A DNA stretch of 51,501 nt, taken from the NCBI GenBank assembly GCA_945865675.1, contig CAMBFO010000004.1, forward strand, positions 1-51,501. The letters run 5' to 3'. Position 1 is the stretch's first letter; each line of letters begins with the position of its first letter. Source of the DNA: Comamonas sp. lk. Its GTDB lineage: Bacteria; Pseudomonadota; Gammaproteobacteria; Burkholderiales; Burkholderiaceae_C. The translations under genes and the position numbers were made by a program. Shown here in pieces: positions 1 to 8,714 of the stretch. Below the pieces are notes generated by a model. The model worked only from the letters and a program-made list of their open reading frames with translations. It was not told the origin of the DNA and made no database searches.

Positions 1-302
1 TTCGTTGGCACCACGTACTTGACGCGGTTGTCCTGGCTATCCAGGTTCAGGTCGATCATTCCCTTTTTGCGCAAAGCCTTTAAACGGCGATGCGCAGTAG
101 TGGTCGAAATCTCGGGCAGCATCACCATGGCCTCCAGCACCGTAATCGGCTTGTCTTCGTGCCACGCGGACGCGAAGACATTGAGCATGCGCGACTCGAC
201 AGCGTCGAGTTGCGGAAAGCTCGGCAAGCTGCGGACAGCTTGCACCAAATTGAGGTACTTGGTGTACATCTGCGAAAAATTCGCTACCTTAGTTTTTGAC
301 AT
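1..302 (-). CDS. Winged-helix / MarR-like DNA-binding protein, C-terminus truncated by window edge
   Basis: Reverse-complement reading from ATG at 302 gives MSKTKVANFSQMYTKYLNLVQAVRSLPSFPQLDAVESRMLNVFASAWHEDKPITVLEAMVMLPEISTTTAHRRLKALRKKGMIDLNLDSQDNRVKYVVPT..., with a wHTH-like 'STTTAHRRLKALRKKGMI' recognition region. Not in the ORF track because the stop lies outside the window. Confidence 0.75.
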   Translation of the reverse strand, partial: MSKTKVANFSQMYTKYLNLVQAVRSLPSFPQLDAVESRMLNVFASAWHEDKPITVLEAMVMLPEISTTTAHRRLKALRKKGMIDLNLDSQDNRVKYVVPT

Positions 303-342
303 GATCGACTCCAACGGTTGAAATATGAATTTTTATTGAAGC

Positions 343-370
343 ATTTCAGTTCAACATCTGAAATTCAACA
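343..370. promoter_or_regulatory. Candidate operator: 7-bp inverted repeat ATTTCAG-N8-CTGAAAT with overlapping direct repeats TTCAACA
   Basis: ATTTCAG at 343-349 and CTGAAAT at 358-364; TTCAACA at 350-356 and 364-370. Lies in the AT-rich region upstream of the wHTH gene. Confidence 0.4.
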
Positions 371-474
371 ATATTCTCGCAAAAAATTAAATTTATGTCG
401 AATTTCGCACAAGCTTAAATTTTTTGTGATTTTAAACCATATTTTTCAATAAAACAATATATTTACCAAAAAAG

Positions 475-1980
475 TTATTTGCTAGATGGAAAACTGAACA
501 TGGTTCCATCCCGTACGCCAGCGGAAGGCCAGCGTTGGGTGATGGTTTTGCGCTTGGTATAAAAACGCGCAGCATCGGGTCCATAGGCATGCAAGTCGCC
601 GAATAAAGAGCGCTTCCATCCCCCAAAAGAGTGGTAAGCCACTGGTACCGGTAGGGGTACATTGACACCTACCATGCCCACCAAAATGTTGTCGGTGAAG
701 TAGCGCGCGGCTTCGCCGTCGCGGGTAAAGATGCAGGTGCCGTTGCCGTATTCATGGGCGTCAATCATGTCCATGGCTTCTTGCAATGTTTTGACGCGCA
801 CCACGCCCAGCACCGGCCCAAAAATTTCTTCCTGGTAGGTCACCATGCCGGGTTTGACGTTGTCAAACAGGCAGGGCCCCAGGAAATAGCCTTGTTCGTG
901 GCCCGGTACCTGTACGCCGCGTCCATCGACCACCAAAGTGGCGCCCTCGGCTACGCCCTGGTCCACATAGCCCTTGACTTTCTCAAAATGGGCCTTGGTC
1001 ACCAGCGGGCCCATGTCCATACCGGCGGTGGTGCCGGGGCCGACTTGCATCTTGGCAATTTCGATTTTCAGGCCGGCAATCACCGCGTCTGCGGTGGCGT
1101 CGCCCACCGCGACAACCAGCGGGATGGCCATGCAGCGCTCGCCGCAGGAGCCATAGGCCGCGCCCATCAGTGCATTGACGGCGTTGGCTACATCGGCGTC
1201 GGGCATCACCACCGCATGGTTTTTTGCGCCGCCCAGGGCTTGCACGCGCTTGCCATGGGCGCAACCGGTGGCGTAAATGTACTCAGCGATGGCGGTGCTG
1301 CCGACAAAGCTAATGGCTTTGACGCGCGGGTCGGTCAGCAGCGTGTCTACCGCTTCTTTGTCGCCATTGACCACATTGAGCACGCCCGGTGGGAGGCCCG
1401 CTTGCAGCGCCAACTGCGCTACCAGGAGGGTGCTGCTGGGGTCGCGCTCTGAGGGCTTGAGCACAAAGGTGTTGCCGCATACCACCGCCATGGGCCACAT
1501 CCACAAGGGCACCATGATGGGAAAGTTAAAGGGCGTGATGCCGGCAGTCACACCGAGCGCCTGAAATTCGCTCCAGGAGTCTATAGACGGGCCTACGTTT
1601 TTGCTGTGCTCGCCTTTGAGCAATTCGGGCGCGTAGCTGGCGTATTCCACGTTTTCAATGCCGCGTTGCAACTCGCCCATGGCATCGGGCAGTACTTTGC
1701 CATGCTCCGCGGTCACCAGGGCGCACAAGGCGTCAGCATGCTCTTCTAGCAGCACCTTGAGCTTGCTCATTACCCGCGCGCGCTTGAGCGGCGGCGTGTT
1801 ACGCCACTCAGGGTAGGCGGCCTGGGCGTTGGCGATGGCTTGCTCTACAGTCAATTTGTCTGCCAGCAAGAGCTTTTTTTCAGCTTTGCCGGTGGCCGGA
1901 TTGAATACTTCCGCGCTGCGGCTTCCGCCTAGGGTGAGTTGGCCGCCGATCAGGTGGCCGATAGTGGGCAATGGGGACAT
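475..1980 (-). CDS. mmsA: CoA-acylating methylmalonate-semialdehyde dehydrogenase
   Basis: ORF 475..2202 trimmed to MSPLPTIGHLIGGQLTLGGSRSAEVFNPATGK. ALDH family signatures: GVTAGITPFNFPIMVPLWMWPMA, YGSCGERCMA, EEIFGPVLGVVRV. Confidence 0.92.
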   Translation of the reverse strand: MSPLPTIGHLIGGQLTLGGSRSAEVFNPATGKAEKKLLLADKLTVEQAIANAQAAYPEWRNTPPLKRARVMSKLKVLLEEHADALCALVTAEHGKVLPDAMGELQRGIENVEYASYAPELLKGEHSKNVGPSIDSWSEFQALGVTAGITPFNFPIMVPLWMWPMAVVCGNTFVLKPSERDPSSTLLVAQLALQAGLPPGVLNVVNGDKEAVDTLLTDPRVKAISFVGSTAIAEYIYATGCAHGKRVQALGGAKNHAVVMPDADVANAVNALMGAAYGSCGERCMAIPLVVAVGDATADAVIAGLKIEIAKMQVGPGTTAGMDMGPLVTKAHFEKVKGYVDQGVAEGATLVVDGRGVQVPGHEQGYFLGPCLFDNVKPGMVTYQEEIFGPVLGVVRVKTLQEAMDMIDAHEYGNGTCIFTRDGEAARYFTDNILVGMVGVNVPLPVPVAYHSFGGWKRSLFGDLHAYGPDAARFYTKRKTITQRWPSAGVRDGTMFSFPSSK

Positions 1981-2301
1981 GGTGCGTGTGCTCTGGTTAA
2001 AAAAATGAGGTGTTAAAAAAGCTTGGCAGCGGCCCGGCCGCAAGGTGGTGAAGTATCGCAAATGCGCGCTAAGCGCCAAGCGCATGCCATTGGCAGTGGG
2101 CAGTGCAAAGGCCTGCCTGGGCAAACTTGGCACCCACCACCCAAGTGCCCGCCAGCCTAGTTTGAGGGAAGGCGGGAGGCCTAGCAGGGTGGACCAGGCC
2201 ACGCAGCTGCGCTGCGGGTCCTACGACCGACGCGTACGGCCATGGGGCGCTAAGCAAGCGCGAGTGCAGCGGGCGCCTGTGCGCCTGGCAGCCTTGCGTC
2301 C

Positions 2302-3672
2302 TTAGTCGACCTCGTTCATCGATTCGCCCAAGGCATTGATCAGGCTGTCGATTTCGGATTTTTCTATGATGAAAGGCGGTGCCAATTGCATGGTGTCGCC
2401 GCCGTAGCGCACGTAAAAGCCTTTTTCCAGGCAGCGCATGGCAATTTCATAGGGTCGGCGCGCGGGCTCGCCGGGAACGGCAGCGATAGTGAACCCTGCT
2501 GCCAAGCCCACGTTACGAATGTCCGTGATGTGCTTGCTGCCTTTGAGGCTGTGCACCGCTTGCTCAAAATAAGGCGCCATGGCGGCCACGCGTTCAATCA
2601 TGTTTTCCTTGACCAGCACATCCAGGGCAGCGATGCCGGCTGCGCAGGCCACAGGGTGCGCCGAATAGGTGTAACCGTGGAGAAACTCGAGCAAGTACTC
2701 CGGGCCGCCCGCGTCCATAAAGGTATCGTAAATTTCTTTCTTAGCCACCACCGCGCCCAGGGGCTGGGCGCCATTGGTCACTTGCTTGGCGATGTTCATG
2801 ATGTCCGGTGTCACGCCAAAGGCAGCGGCTCCGGTGTAGGCCCCGCAGCGGCCAAAGCCGGTGATGACTTCATCAAATATCAGCAAAATATTGTTGGCGG
2901 TGCAAATCTCGCGCAAGCGTGCCAGGTAGCCTACGGGCGGCACCACCACGCCACCCGAGCCCGACATAGGCTCGACGATGACCGCGGCGATATTAGATGC
3001 GTCATGCAGCGTAATCAGACGCAGCAATTCGTCCGCCAACTCGACGCCGTGGGCCGGCATGCCGCGCGAATAGGTGTTTTGAGGCAACTGGGTGTGCGGC
3101 AGGTGGTCGGCCTCAATGCCCTGGCCAAAGGTTTTGCGGTTGGCACCGATACCGCCTACCGAAATACCACCGAAATTGACACCGTGGTAGCCTTTTTCGC
3201 GGCCAATCAGGCGCGTCTTGGTGCCCATGCCTTTGGCGCGCCAGTAGGCGCGTGCCATCTTCAGCGAGGTGTCGGCGCACTCCGAACCTGAACCGGCAAA
3301 AAACACGCGTTCCAAACCCTCGGGCATGAGCTGGGTGATTTTGTTGGCCAGTTCAAAGGACAGCGGATGCGCGTACTGAAACGCGGGGGAATATTCCATG
3401 GTGCCGATCTGGCGGCTGACCGCATCGGTGATTTCCTGGCGCCCGTGGCCCAGGCCGCAGCACCACAGGCCGGATAAGCCGTCGAGCACCTTTCGGCCAT
3501 TGGAGTCGGTGTAATAAGCGCCTTTGGCGCTGACCATCATGCGCGGATTGGCTTTGAAATTGCGGTTGCCGGTGTAAGGCATCCAGTGCGCATCCATCCA
3601 GGCGCTGTCGCGCGGGTAGGGGGAGGTGGTGGTCACGACCGGTGCGTGGGTGGCGGTGTCATGGGGTTTCAT
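2302..3672 (-). CDS. Class III aminotransferase, omega-amino acid (beta-alanine)--pyruvate type
   Basis: DSAWMDAHWMPYTGNRNFKANPRM..., PLP-binding region LLIFDEVITGFGR, and AKQVTNGAQPLGAV containing the Lys. Confidence 0.9.
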   Translation of the reverse strand: MKPHDTATHAPVVTTTSPYPRDSAWMDAHWMPYTGNRNFKANPRMMVSAKGAYYTDSNGRKVLDGLSGLWCCGLGHGRQEITDAVSRQIGTMEYSPAFQYAHPLSFELANKITQLMPEGLERVFFAGSGSECADTSLKMARAYWRAKGMGTKTRLIGREKGYHGVNFGGISVGGIGANRKTFGQGIEADHLPHTQLPQNTYSRGMPAHGVELADELLRLITLHDASNIAAVIVEPMSGSGGVVVPPVGYLARLREICTANNILLIFDEVITGFGRCGAYTGAAAFGVTPDIMNIAKQVTNGAQPLGAVVAKKEIYDTFMDAGGPEYLLEFLHGYTYSAHPVACAAGIAALDVLVKENMIERVAAMAPYFEQAVHSLKGSKHITDIRNVGLAAGFTIAAVPGEPARRPYEIAMRCLEKGFYVRYGGDTMQLAPPFIIEKSEIDSLINALGESMNEVD

Positions 3673-3774
3673 GGCGGTCTCCTAGGTGGTAGAGGTCTAC
3701 AAAAAATTCGCTGCGGCTTAGCGCGCCGCCCAGCATTTACCGGGGAAGGCACAGAAATCAGCTGTTGAGCAGGC

Positions 3775-3811
3775 ATTGTGGCTTGCGCTCTTACTCTTAT
3801 ATAGCCACAAT
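3775..3811. promoter_or_regulatory. 9-bp perfect inverted repeat ATTGTGGCT-N19-AGCCACAAT, candidate LysR-family operator
   Basis: ATTGTGGCT at 3775-3783 and AGCCACAAT at 3803-3811, with an overlapping ATAGC-N10-GCTAT at 3801-3820. Located between the divergent aminotransferase and LysR genes. Confidence 0.55.
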
Positions 3812-3834
3812 TATCGCTATTCACTTGCCTATTT

Positions 3835-4767
3835 ATGAAATTAAATCCCCCTTCACGCCCAGCGCTAGGACAGCTCAGCGACATGGACTTGCGCTTGCTG
3901 CGGGTGTTCCGGGCGGTAGCCGACTGCGGCGGTATGGCCGCTGCCGAGCTGGAGCTCAACATCGGCAGCTCCACCATCAGCCGCCACATCAAAGACCTGG
4001 AAACCCGCCTGGGCTTGCGCTTGTGCCGCCGTGGCCGCGCCGGCTTTGCCTTGACGCCTGAAGGTCAGAAAATTTACGCGCAAACCACCCAGCTGCTGGC
4101 CGCTACCGACGCATTTCGCAGCAGTGTCGATGAGATTCACCAGCGCATGGGTGGCCAACTGCAAATAGCCGTGTTTGACAAAACTGCCAGCAATCCCAAG
4201 TCCCGGGTAGCGCAGGCGATTGCGCGCTTTCATGCGCGGGCGCCGGACGTTGCGCTCAACCTGCATGTGGCTACGCTTAACGCCATAGAGCGCGGCGTGC
4301 TCGACGGCCAGTTTCACCTAGGCATCATCCCCGGCCACCGTACCTCCAGCACCTTGCACTACGCACGTCTGTTTGACGAGCATATGTGCTTGTACTGCGG
4401 CCCCGGTCATGCATTGTTTGGTAGCGCGCACAGCAGCATGGATTGGGATGCGCTGCGCGCGCTGCCTTTTGCCGGCCTGGGCTACCACTCGCCCAATTTG
4501 CAGGTCAGCCAGCAATTGCGGCTGACGCGCAGCGCCACCGGTTTTGACCAGGAGTCAATTGCCACCCTGATTTTGTCGGGCCGCTTTGTCGGCTTTTTGC
4601 CCGACCATTATGCGCATAGCTTTGTGCAGCAAGGCCAGATGCAGGCCGTCCTCCCGGATGTGTTTTTTTACGACTGCGAGTTCTTCGCTATCACCCGCCG
4701 CTCACCGCAAGCCTCGCGTGCCACCCGCGCGTTCTTGCAATGCCTGGAACAGGCGCACGCGGCCTAG
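3835..4767 (+). CDS. LysR family transcriptional regulator
   Basis: N-terminal LysR HTH: MDLRLLRVFRAVADCGGMAAAELELNIGSSTISRHIKDLETRLGLRLCRRGRAGFALTPEGQ. Confidence 0.92.
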   Translation: MKLNPPSRPALGQLSDMDLRLLRVFRAVADCGGMAAAELELNIGSSTISRHIKDLETRLGLRLCRRGRAGFALTPEGQKIYAQTTQLLAATDAFRSSVDEIHQRMGGQLQIAVFDKTASNPKSRVAQAIARFHARAPDVALNLHVATLNAIERGVLDGQFHLGIIPGHRTSSTLHYARLFDEHMCLYCGPGHALFGSAHSSMDWDALRALPFAGLGYHSPNLQVSQQLRLTRSATGFDQESIATLILSGRFVGFLPDHYAHSFVQQGQMQAVLPDVFFYDCEFFAITRRSPQASRATRAFLQCLEQAHAA

Positions 4768-4794
4768 TGGCGGTCTGCGGTTGACAGCACCTTC

Positions 4795-6126
4795 CTAAGC
4801 GCCGAAAAACGGGAAACCGGTAATCGGGTTTTCGCCGTCCATGCGCGCGGCCAGGGCCTTGCCCGAGCCGGCCCCGTGCGTCCAGCCCAAGGTGCCGTGG
4901 CCGGCGTTGACCCACAGCCCGCGCACCGGCGTTTGGCCGATAAATGGAATATTGGTCGGCGTGGCCGGACGCAAGCCGGCCCAGAACTGCGGATGTCCCC
5001 CTACATGCGGTAATCGCGTGTCGCACATGCCGGGCCAGATTTCCTCGACCCGGCGCGCCAGCATCTGGCAACGCGCTTGGGACACCGCACTGTCAAGGCC
5101 CAGGTCATAGCCGCCTACCTCGATCGTGCCGGCCACCCGGATCTGGTCGCCCAGGCGGGTGATGGCAATCTTGCGCGAGTCGTCGATTACCGATACCGAA
5201 GGCGCCCGTTCGGGCCGCAATATCGGAAACGTGGCGCTATAGCCTTTGCCTGGGTAAATTGGCAAGTCCACGCCCACACGGCGTAGCAAGGGCGCGCTAT
5301 AGGAGCCGCAGGCCACCACCACCGCATCGGCAGCTAGCCAGCGCACACTGCCGCCTGCGCTTGCTCCCTCAGTTGCGCCCTCATTGGCCAGCGGGCGCAC
5401 GCCTACCCCGCGCACCGTGGCGCCCGTCACTTCCAGCCGCTCCAGGCGGTGGGAAAACAAAAACTCCACGCCGCGTGCCGCACATTCACGCGCCAAGGCC
5501 TGGGTAAACACACACGCATCGCCCGACTCATCGCTAGCGGTAAATGTGGCGCCCACGATGCGCTCGCCAAAGGGCGCCAGGCTAGGCTCCAGGCGCAGTA
5601 ACTCGGCCGTGCTGATGACCTCGCGCTGTACGCCAAACTGCTGCATCAAGCGGGCCAGTTCGCAGGCGCCATCAAAAGCGGCTTGGGTAGCAAAAAAATG
5701 CGAGATGCCGCGCTCCAAGCGGTGGTAGTCAATGCCGGTTTGCCTTACCAAGTCTTGGAGTGCCGCATGGCTGTACGCGCCCAAGGCCACGATGTGGCCC
5801 ACGTTGCGGTGGAAAGCCGCATCGTTGCATTCGGCCAGAAAGCGCAAACTCCATCGGTATTGCTGCCAGCCTTCGCCCACAGGCCACTGCGGCCTAAATA
5901 AAAGCGGTGCTTCTTTGCTAAACATCCATTGGAGCGCTTTCAGCGGCGCATCGCGGTTAGCCCAAGGTTCGCAATGGCTGACCGATATTTGCCCGGCATT
6001 GGCAAAACTGGTTTCCAGCGCCGCATCGGCCTGGCGTTCCACCACCGAGACACGGTGGCCGCGTTCGGCCAGGTACCAGGCGGTGCTGGTGCCGATGATG
6101 CCGGCACCCACCACAACAATATGCAT
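4795..6126 (-). CDS. dadA: D-amino acid dehydrogenase (FAD-dependent oxidoreductase, DadA type)
   Basis: MHIVVVGAGIIGTSTAWYLAERGHRVSVVERQADAALETSFANAGQIS...; C-terminal LWVNAGHGTLGWTHGAGSGKALA. Confidence 0.9.
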   Translation of the reverse strand: MHIVVVGAGIIGTSTAWYLAERGHRVSVVERQADAALETSFANAGQISVSHCEPWANRDAPLKALQWMFSKEAPLLFRPQWPVGEGWQQYRWSLRFLAECNDAAFHRNVGHIVALGAYSHAALQDLVRQTGIDYHRLERGISHFFATQAAFDGACELARLMQQFGVQREVISTAELLRLEPSLAPFGERIVGATFTASDESGDACVFTQALARECAARGVEFLFSHRLERLEVTGATVRGVGVRPLANEGATEGASAGGSVRWLAADAVVVACGSYSAPLLRRVGVDLPIYPGKGYSATFPILRPERAPSVSVIDDSRKIAITRLGDQIRVAGTIEVGGYDLGLDSAVSQARCQMLARRVEEIWPGMCDTRLPHVGGHPQFWAGLRPATPTNIPFIGQTPVRGLWVNAGHGTLGWTHGAGSGKALAARMDGENPITGFPFFGA

Positions 6127-6259
6127 AACAAAACCCCTTGTGTGCGCCCGCCAGGGATGCCGTCAATGGACGCAGATAATGAGGGCGCAGAACTTGAACC
6201 GTGTAGTCGCAAATTGGCCCGAATCGAATACAAAAAAACCCAAAGGCTAAAATTCAGAC

Positions 6260-6874
6260 ATGCCTTCCAAATCGCTGCCCAAAGTGTCGTTTAAAACCCA
6301 GATGCTACAGGCGCGCGAGGATGCCATCATCCAGACCGCCAGCGCACTGCTCGCGCAAAAAGGTTTTGAGGCCATGACGGTCGATGAAGTTGCCGCCACC
6401 GTGGGCATCGCCAAAGCCAGCTTGTACAAGCATTTCCCCAGCAAAGAAGACCTGGCGGCGGCGGCCATGGTCAAGCTGATGCAAAGAGCCCAAGACTATT
6501 TGCGCGAACTGCCGGTGCAAAACGCTATGGTCCAATTGCGGGCGGTGGCGCGCTGGACTATGGAGTTGCAATTGCTAGGCCAGATGCCCTCCCTGCCCAG
6601 TCGCAATTCCACCTTGCGCGCCAAGCTCATGGCCAACGCGCAGTACATGGATGGCCTGATTGAAGTGAGCGACCGCTTGGGCGCCTGGATTGAAGAGGCG
6701 CAAGCGCAAGGCCATTTGCAAACCAGCCTACCGCCCATTGCCGTGCTCTACACCTTGTACGCCCGCGCCTGCGACCCGGTGCTGGAGTTCTTAAAAATGG
6801 GCGGCCAGCACAATGATGCGCAAATTATCGACCTGGTCATGAGCACCTGCTTTGATGGATTAGCGGCCCGCTAA
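6260..6874 (+). CDS. TetR family transcriptional regulator
   Basis: AREDAIIQTASALLAQKGFEAMTVDEVAATVGIAKASLYKHFPSKEDLAAAAM is a canonical TetR_N HTH. Confidence 0.9.
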   Translation: MPSKSLPKVSFKTQMLQAREDAIIQTASALLAQKGFEAMTVDEVAATVGIAKASLYKHFPSKEDLAAAAMVKLMQRAQDYLRELPVQNAMVQLRAVARWTMELQLLGQMPSLPSRNSTLRAKLMANAQYMDGLIEVSDRLGAWIEEAQAQGHLQTSLPPIAVLYTLYARACDPVLEFLKMGGQHNDAQIIDLVMSTCFDGLAAR

Positions 6875-7692
6875 ATTTCAATCACCGCTTGGGCGCGAAA
6901 TTGTGCCTGTTCTTTTTTGTGGGCATAGCCCAGCGGATTGGCCACGACGCGGCAGCCCCGGTGCACATAGTCTTGCGCGAGATGCAAATGTCCATGCAGC
7001 CAGAGCGCGGCCTGCGGTAGCAAGTCATCGAGCGCATTGCAAAAACCGGCGGTGCCGGGTACCCGGCCATAGCGCGGGTCAGCGCTGTGCAGGCTGGGCG
7101 CAAAGTGCGTCACCACGATGGTTTTGCCTTCAAAGGCTTGTCCTAAAGCATGGCGTAACCAGGTCTGGCATTGCAGGCCTTCCTCGCGTATCGCTGCGGA
7201 TAGAAAAGGCAGCCCATGGCGCTGCGTGCCGGTTTTCTTGAGGTAGTAGTCGGCGGCGCGAAAGGCTTTTTCGCGCGCTTTGGGGTCGGGTGCGCCACCC
7301 TCGTGAACGGCGAGCGCATCGAAATCGGTCCAGAGCGTAGTGCCCAGCAGACGCAGCGCCTGGCCATCGGCACTGCGGCCCGGTAGCATGAGCAACTCGC
7401 GGTCCAGCCAGGTAATGCCCAGGCGCACACAGCTCTGGCGCAATCGCGCTTGGCCGGCATCCAAATCGAGTTGGTCGTACTCATGGTTGCCCGGCACAAA
7501 ATACACCGGCACCGGCCATCCGTGCAGCGGAGAAAACCGCGCCAGGCCGAAATCCGTGTCCTGTAATTTAGAGCCGTTTTGGTAGGAGCCAATATCCCCG
7601 GCCAGCACCAGAAAATCCGCCTCTGGGGCTGGGCGTGGCGCAAACTCGGGCTGCGATTCCAGATGCAAGTCGGAGAGCAATTGCAGCTTCAT
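6871..7692 (-). CDS. Metallophosphoesterase (calcineurin-like)
   Basis: MKLQLLSDLHLE, VLAGDIG, VPGNHEYD, VTHFAPS, LHGHLH motifs. Confidence 0.9.
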   Translation of the reverse strand: MKLQLLSDLHLESQPEFAPRPAPEADFLVLAGDIGSYQNGSKLQDTDFGLARFSPLHGWPVPVYFVPGNHEYDQLDLDAGQARLRQSCVRLGITWLDRELLMLPGRSADGQALRLLGTTLWTDFDALAVHEGGAPDPKAREKAFRAADYYLKKTGTQRHGLPFLSAAIREEGLQCQTWLRHALGQAFEGKTIVVTHFAPSLHSADPRYGRVPGTAGFCNALDDLLPQAALWLHGHLHLAQDYVHRGCRVVANPLGYAHKKEQAQFRAQAVIEI

Positions 7693-7856
7693 GCGGCAGC
7701 CCTCGGCGCGCGCAGGGGCACGGCCTGGGCCACGGCCTGTACCTGGGCGCGCAACCAGATTTGCGCGCTGTCCGCATCATGGCGTTGGTGCCAGAGCGCA
7801 TCGCCATGAATCGGGGGTACCTGCAAGCATGGGCGGGCTTGTTTTTGCCGAGTCAT
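7689..7856 (-). CDS. Small hypothetical protein (55 aa), ATGA-overlapping with the downstream metallophosphoesterase
   Basis: ATG at 7856 to TGA at 7691-7689: MTRQKQARPCLQVPPIHGDALWHQRHDADSAQIWLRAQVQAVAQAVPLRAPRAAA*. Stop overlaps the metallophosphoesterase start as ATGA. Below the ORF-track size cutoff. Confidence 0.5.
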   Translation of the reverse strand: MTRQKQARPCLQVPPIHGDALWHQRHDADSAQIWLRAQVQAVAQAVPLRAPRAAA

Positions 7857-7896
7857 TGATGCGCTCCCCTGCTCGATGCTTTCTTAGGCGCGCGCA

Positions 7897-8532
7897 TTAG
7901 GTCAGGACGAGCCGTTCGGGGTCGCGCTGGGCTTGTAAAAAAGCCAGGCTATCGCGCGCCGGCATGGACAGCCAGTCTCCGTAGTGCTGTGGCGGCAGCA
8001 CCACGACCATGCGCTTTTCCTCCCCCGGCTTGTGCATCAGGCGCATCACGGGATGCTCGTCGGCATTCACCGTCAGCATGGTGAAGCTGAAAATTTCTTG
8101 CTCCTGCGCACGCCAGCAAGACCACAAACCGGCCACGCCCAGCGGCGCACCGTCGGCGCTGCCAATGCGTGCCGCTACCGCCCGGCCGCTGCGCCAATCC
8201 GGTTCAAACAAGGCCTCAGCGGCAATGATGCAATGCTGGCCGCGCCGCCAGGCATCGCGAAAGCTGGGTTTTTCGAAGGCGGTTTCACTGCGCGCGTTAT
8301 AGGTGTGGCGCGTCATGCGCAAGTCGGTAGACCAATGCGGCACCAGGCCAAATAAACCGGTTAGCGCCTGCCAATGGGGCGCAGTCGGGGGCGCTCCCGC
8401 CGGTGTGTTGCGGATAAACAGCGCCCGGTAGCCCGGCCACACATCGGCCTGGCCCGCGTCCTCGGGCAGGGCGGTGCCGAAATGGCGCTCAAACCGTTCG
8501 CGCCCCTGAATGCCTTGGTAATGGCTGCACAT
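7897..8532 (-). CDS. yedK: SOS response-associated peptidase (SRAP / YedK / HMCES family)
   Basis: ORF 7897..8571 trimmed to MCSHYQG (catalytic Cys2). Also TYNARSETAFEKPSFRDAWRRGQHCIIAAEALFEPD and HKPGEEKRMVVVLPP. Confidence 0.9.
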   Translation of the reverse strand: MCSHYQGIQGRERFERHFGTALPEDAGQADVWPGYRALFIRNTPAGAPPTAPHWQALTGLFGLVPHWSTDLRMTRHTYNARSETAFEKPSFRDAWRRGQHCIIAAEALFEPDWRSGRAVAARIGSADGAPLGVAGLWSCWRAQEQEIFSFTMLTVNADEHPVMRLMHKPGEEKRMVVVLPPQHYGDWLSMPARDSLAFLQAQRDPERLVLT

Positions 8533-8714
8533 AAGCGCTATTGTCTGCCGGACGGCGATTGAGGCGGCCAAGGCTAAGAATCAGGCCATGCGCTGGTGAC
8601 ACCGCGGAAGATGGCTGCGTTTGCGGTGCGCGCCTGCGGGGGCGCTGCTAGTGCGCTTCAGGTAAGCTTGGGCCGCTTGGCGTAGGCCGCACAGCACAAC
8701 CCAGGAGCCCCTCC

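Noticed and set aside
1981-2202. 74-residue N-terminal extension of the mmsA ORF
   Set aside because: The extension (MAWSTLLGLPPSLKLGW...) does not look like ALDH; the standard start MSPLPTIGHLIGG at 1980 is a better fit.
2386-3291. 301-aa plus-strand ORF opposite the aminotransferase
   Set aside because: Shadow ORF with biased composition; the minus strand carries the PLP-enzyme motifs.
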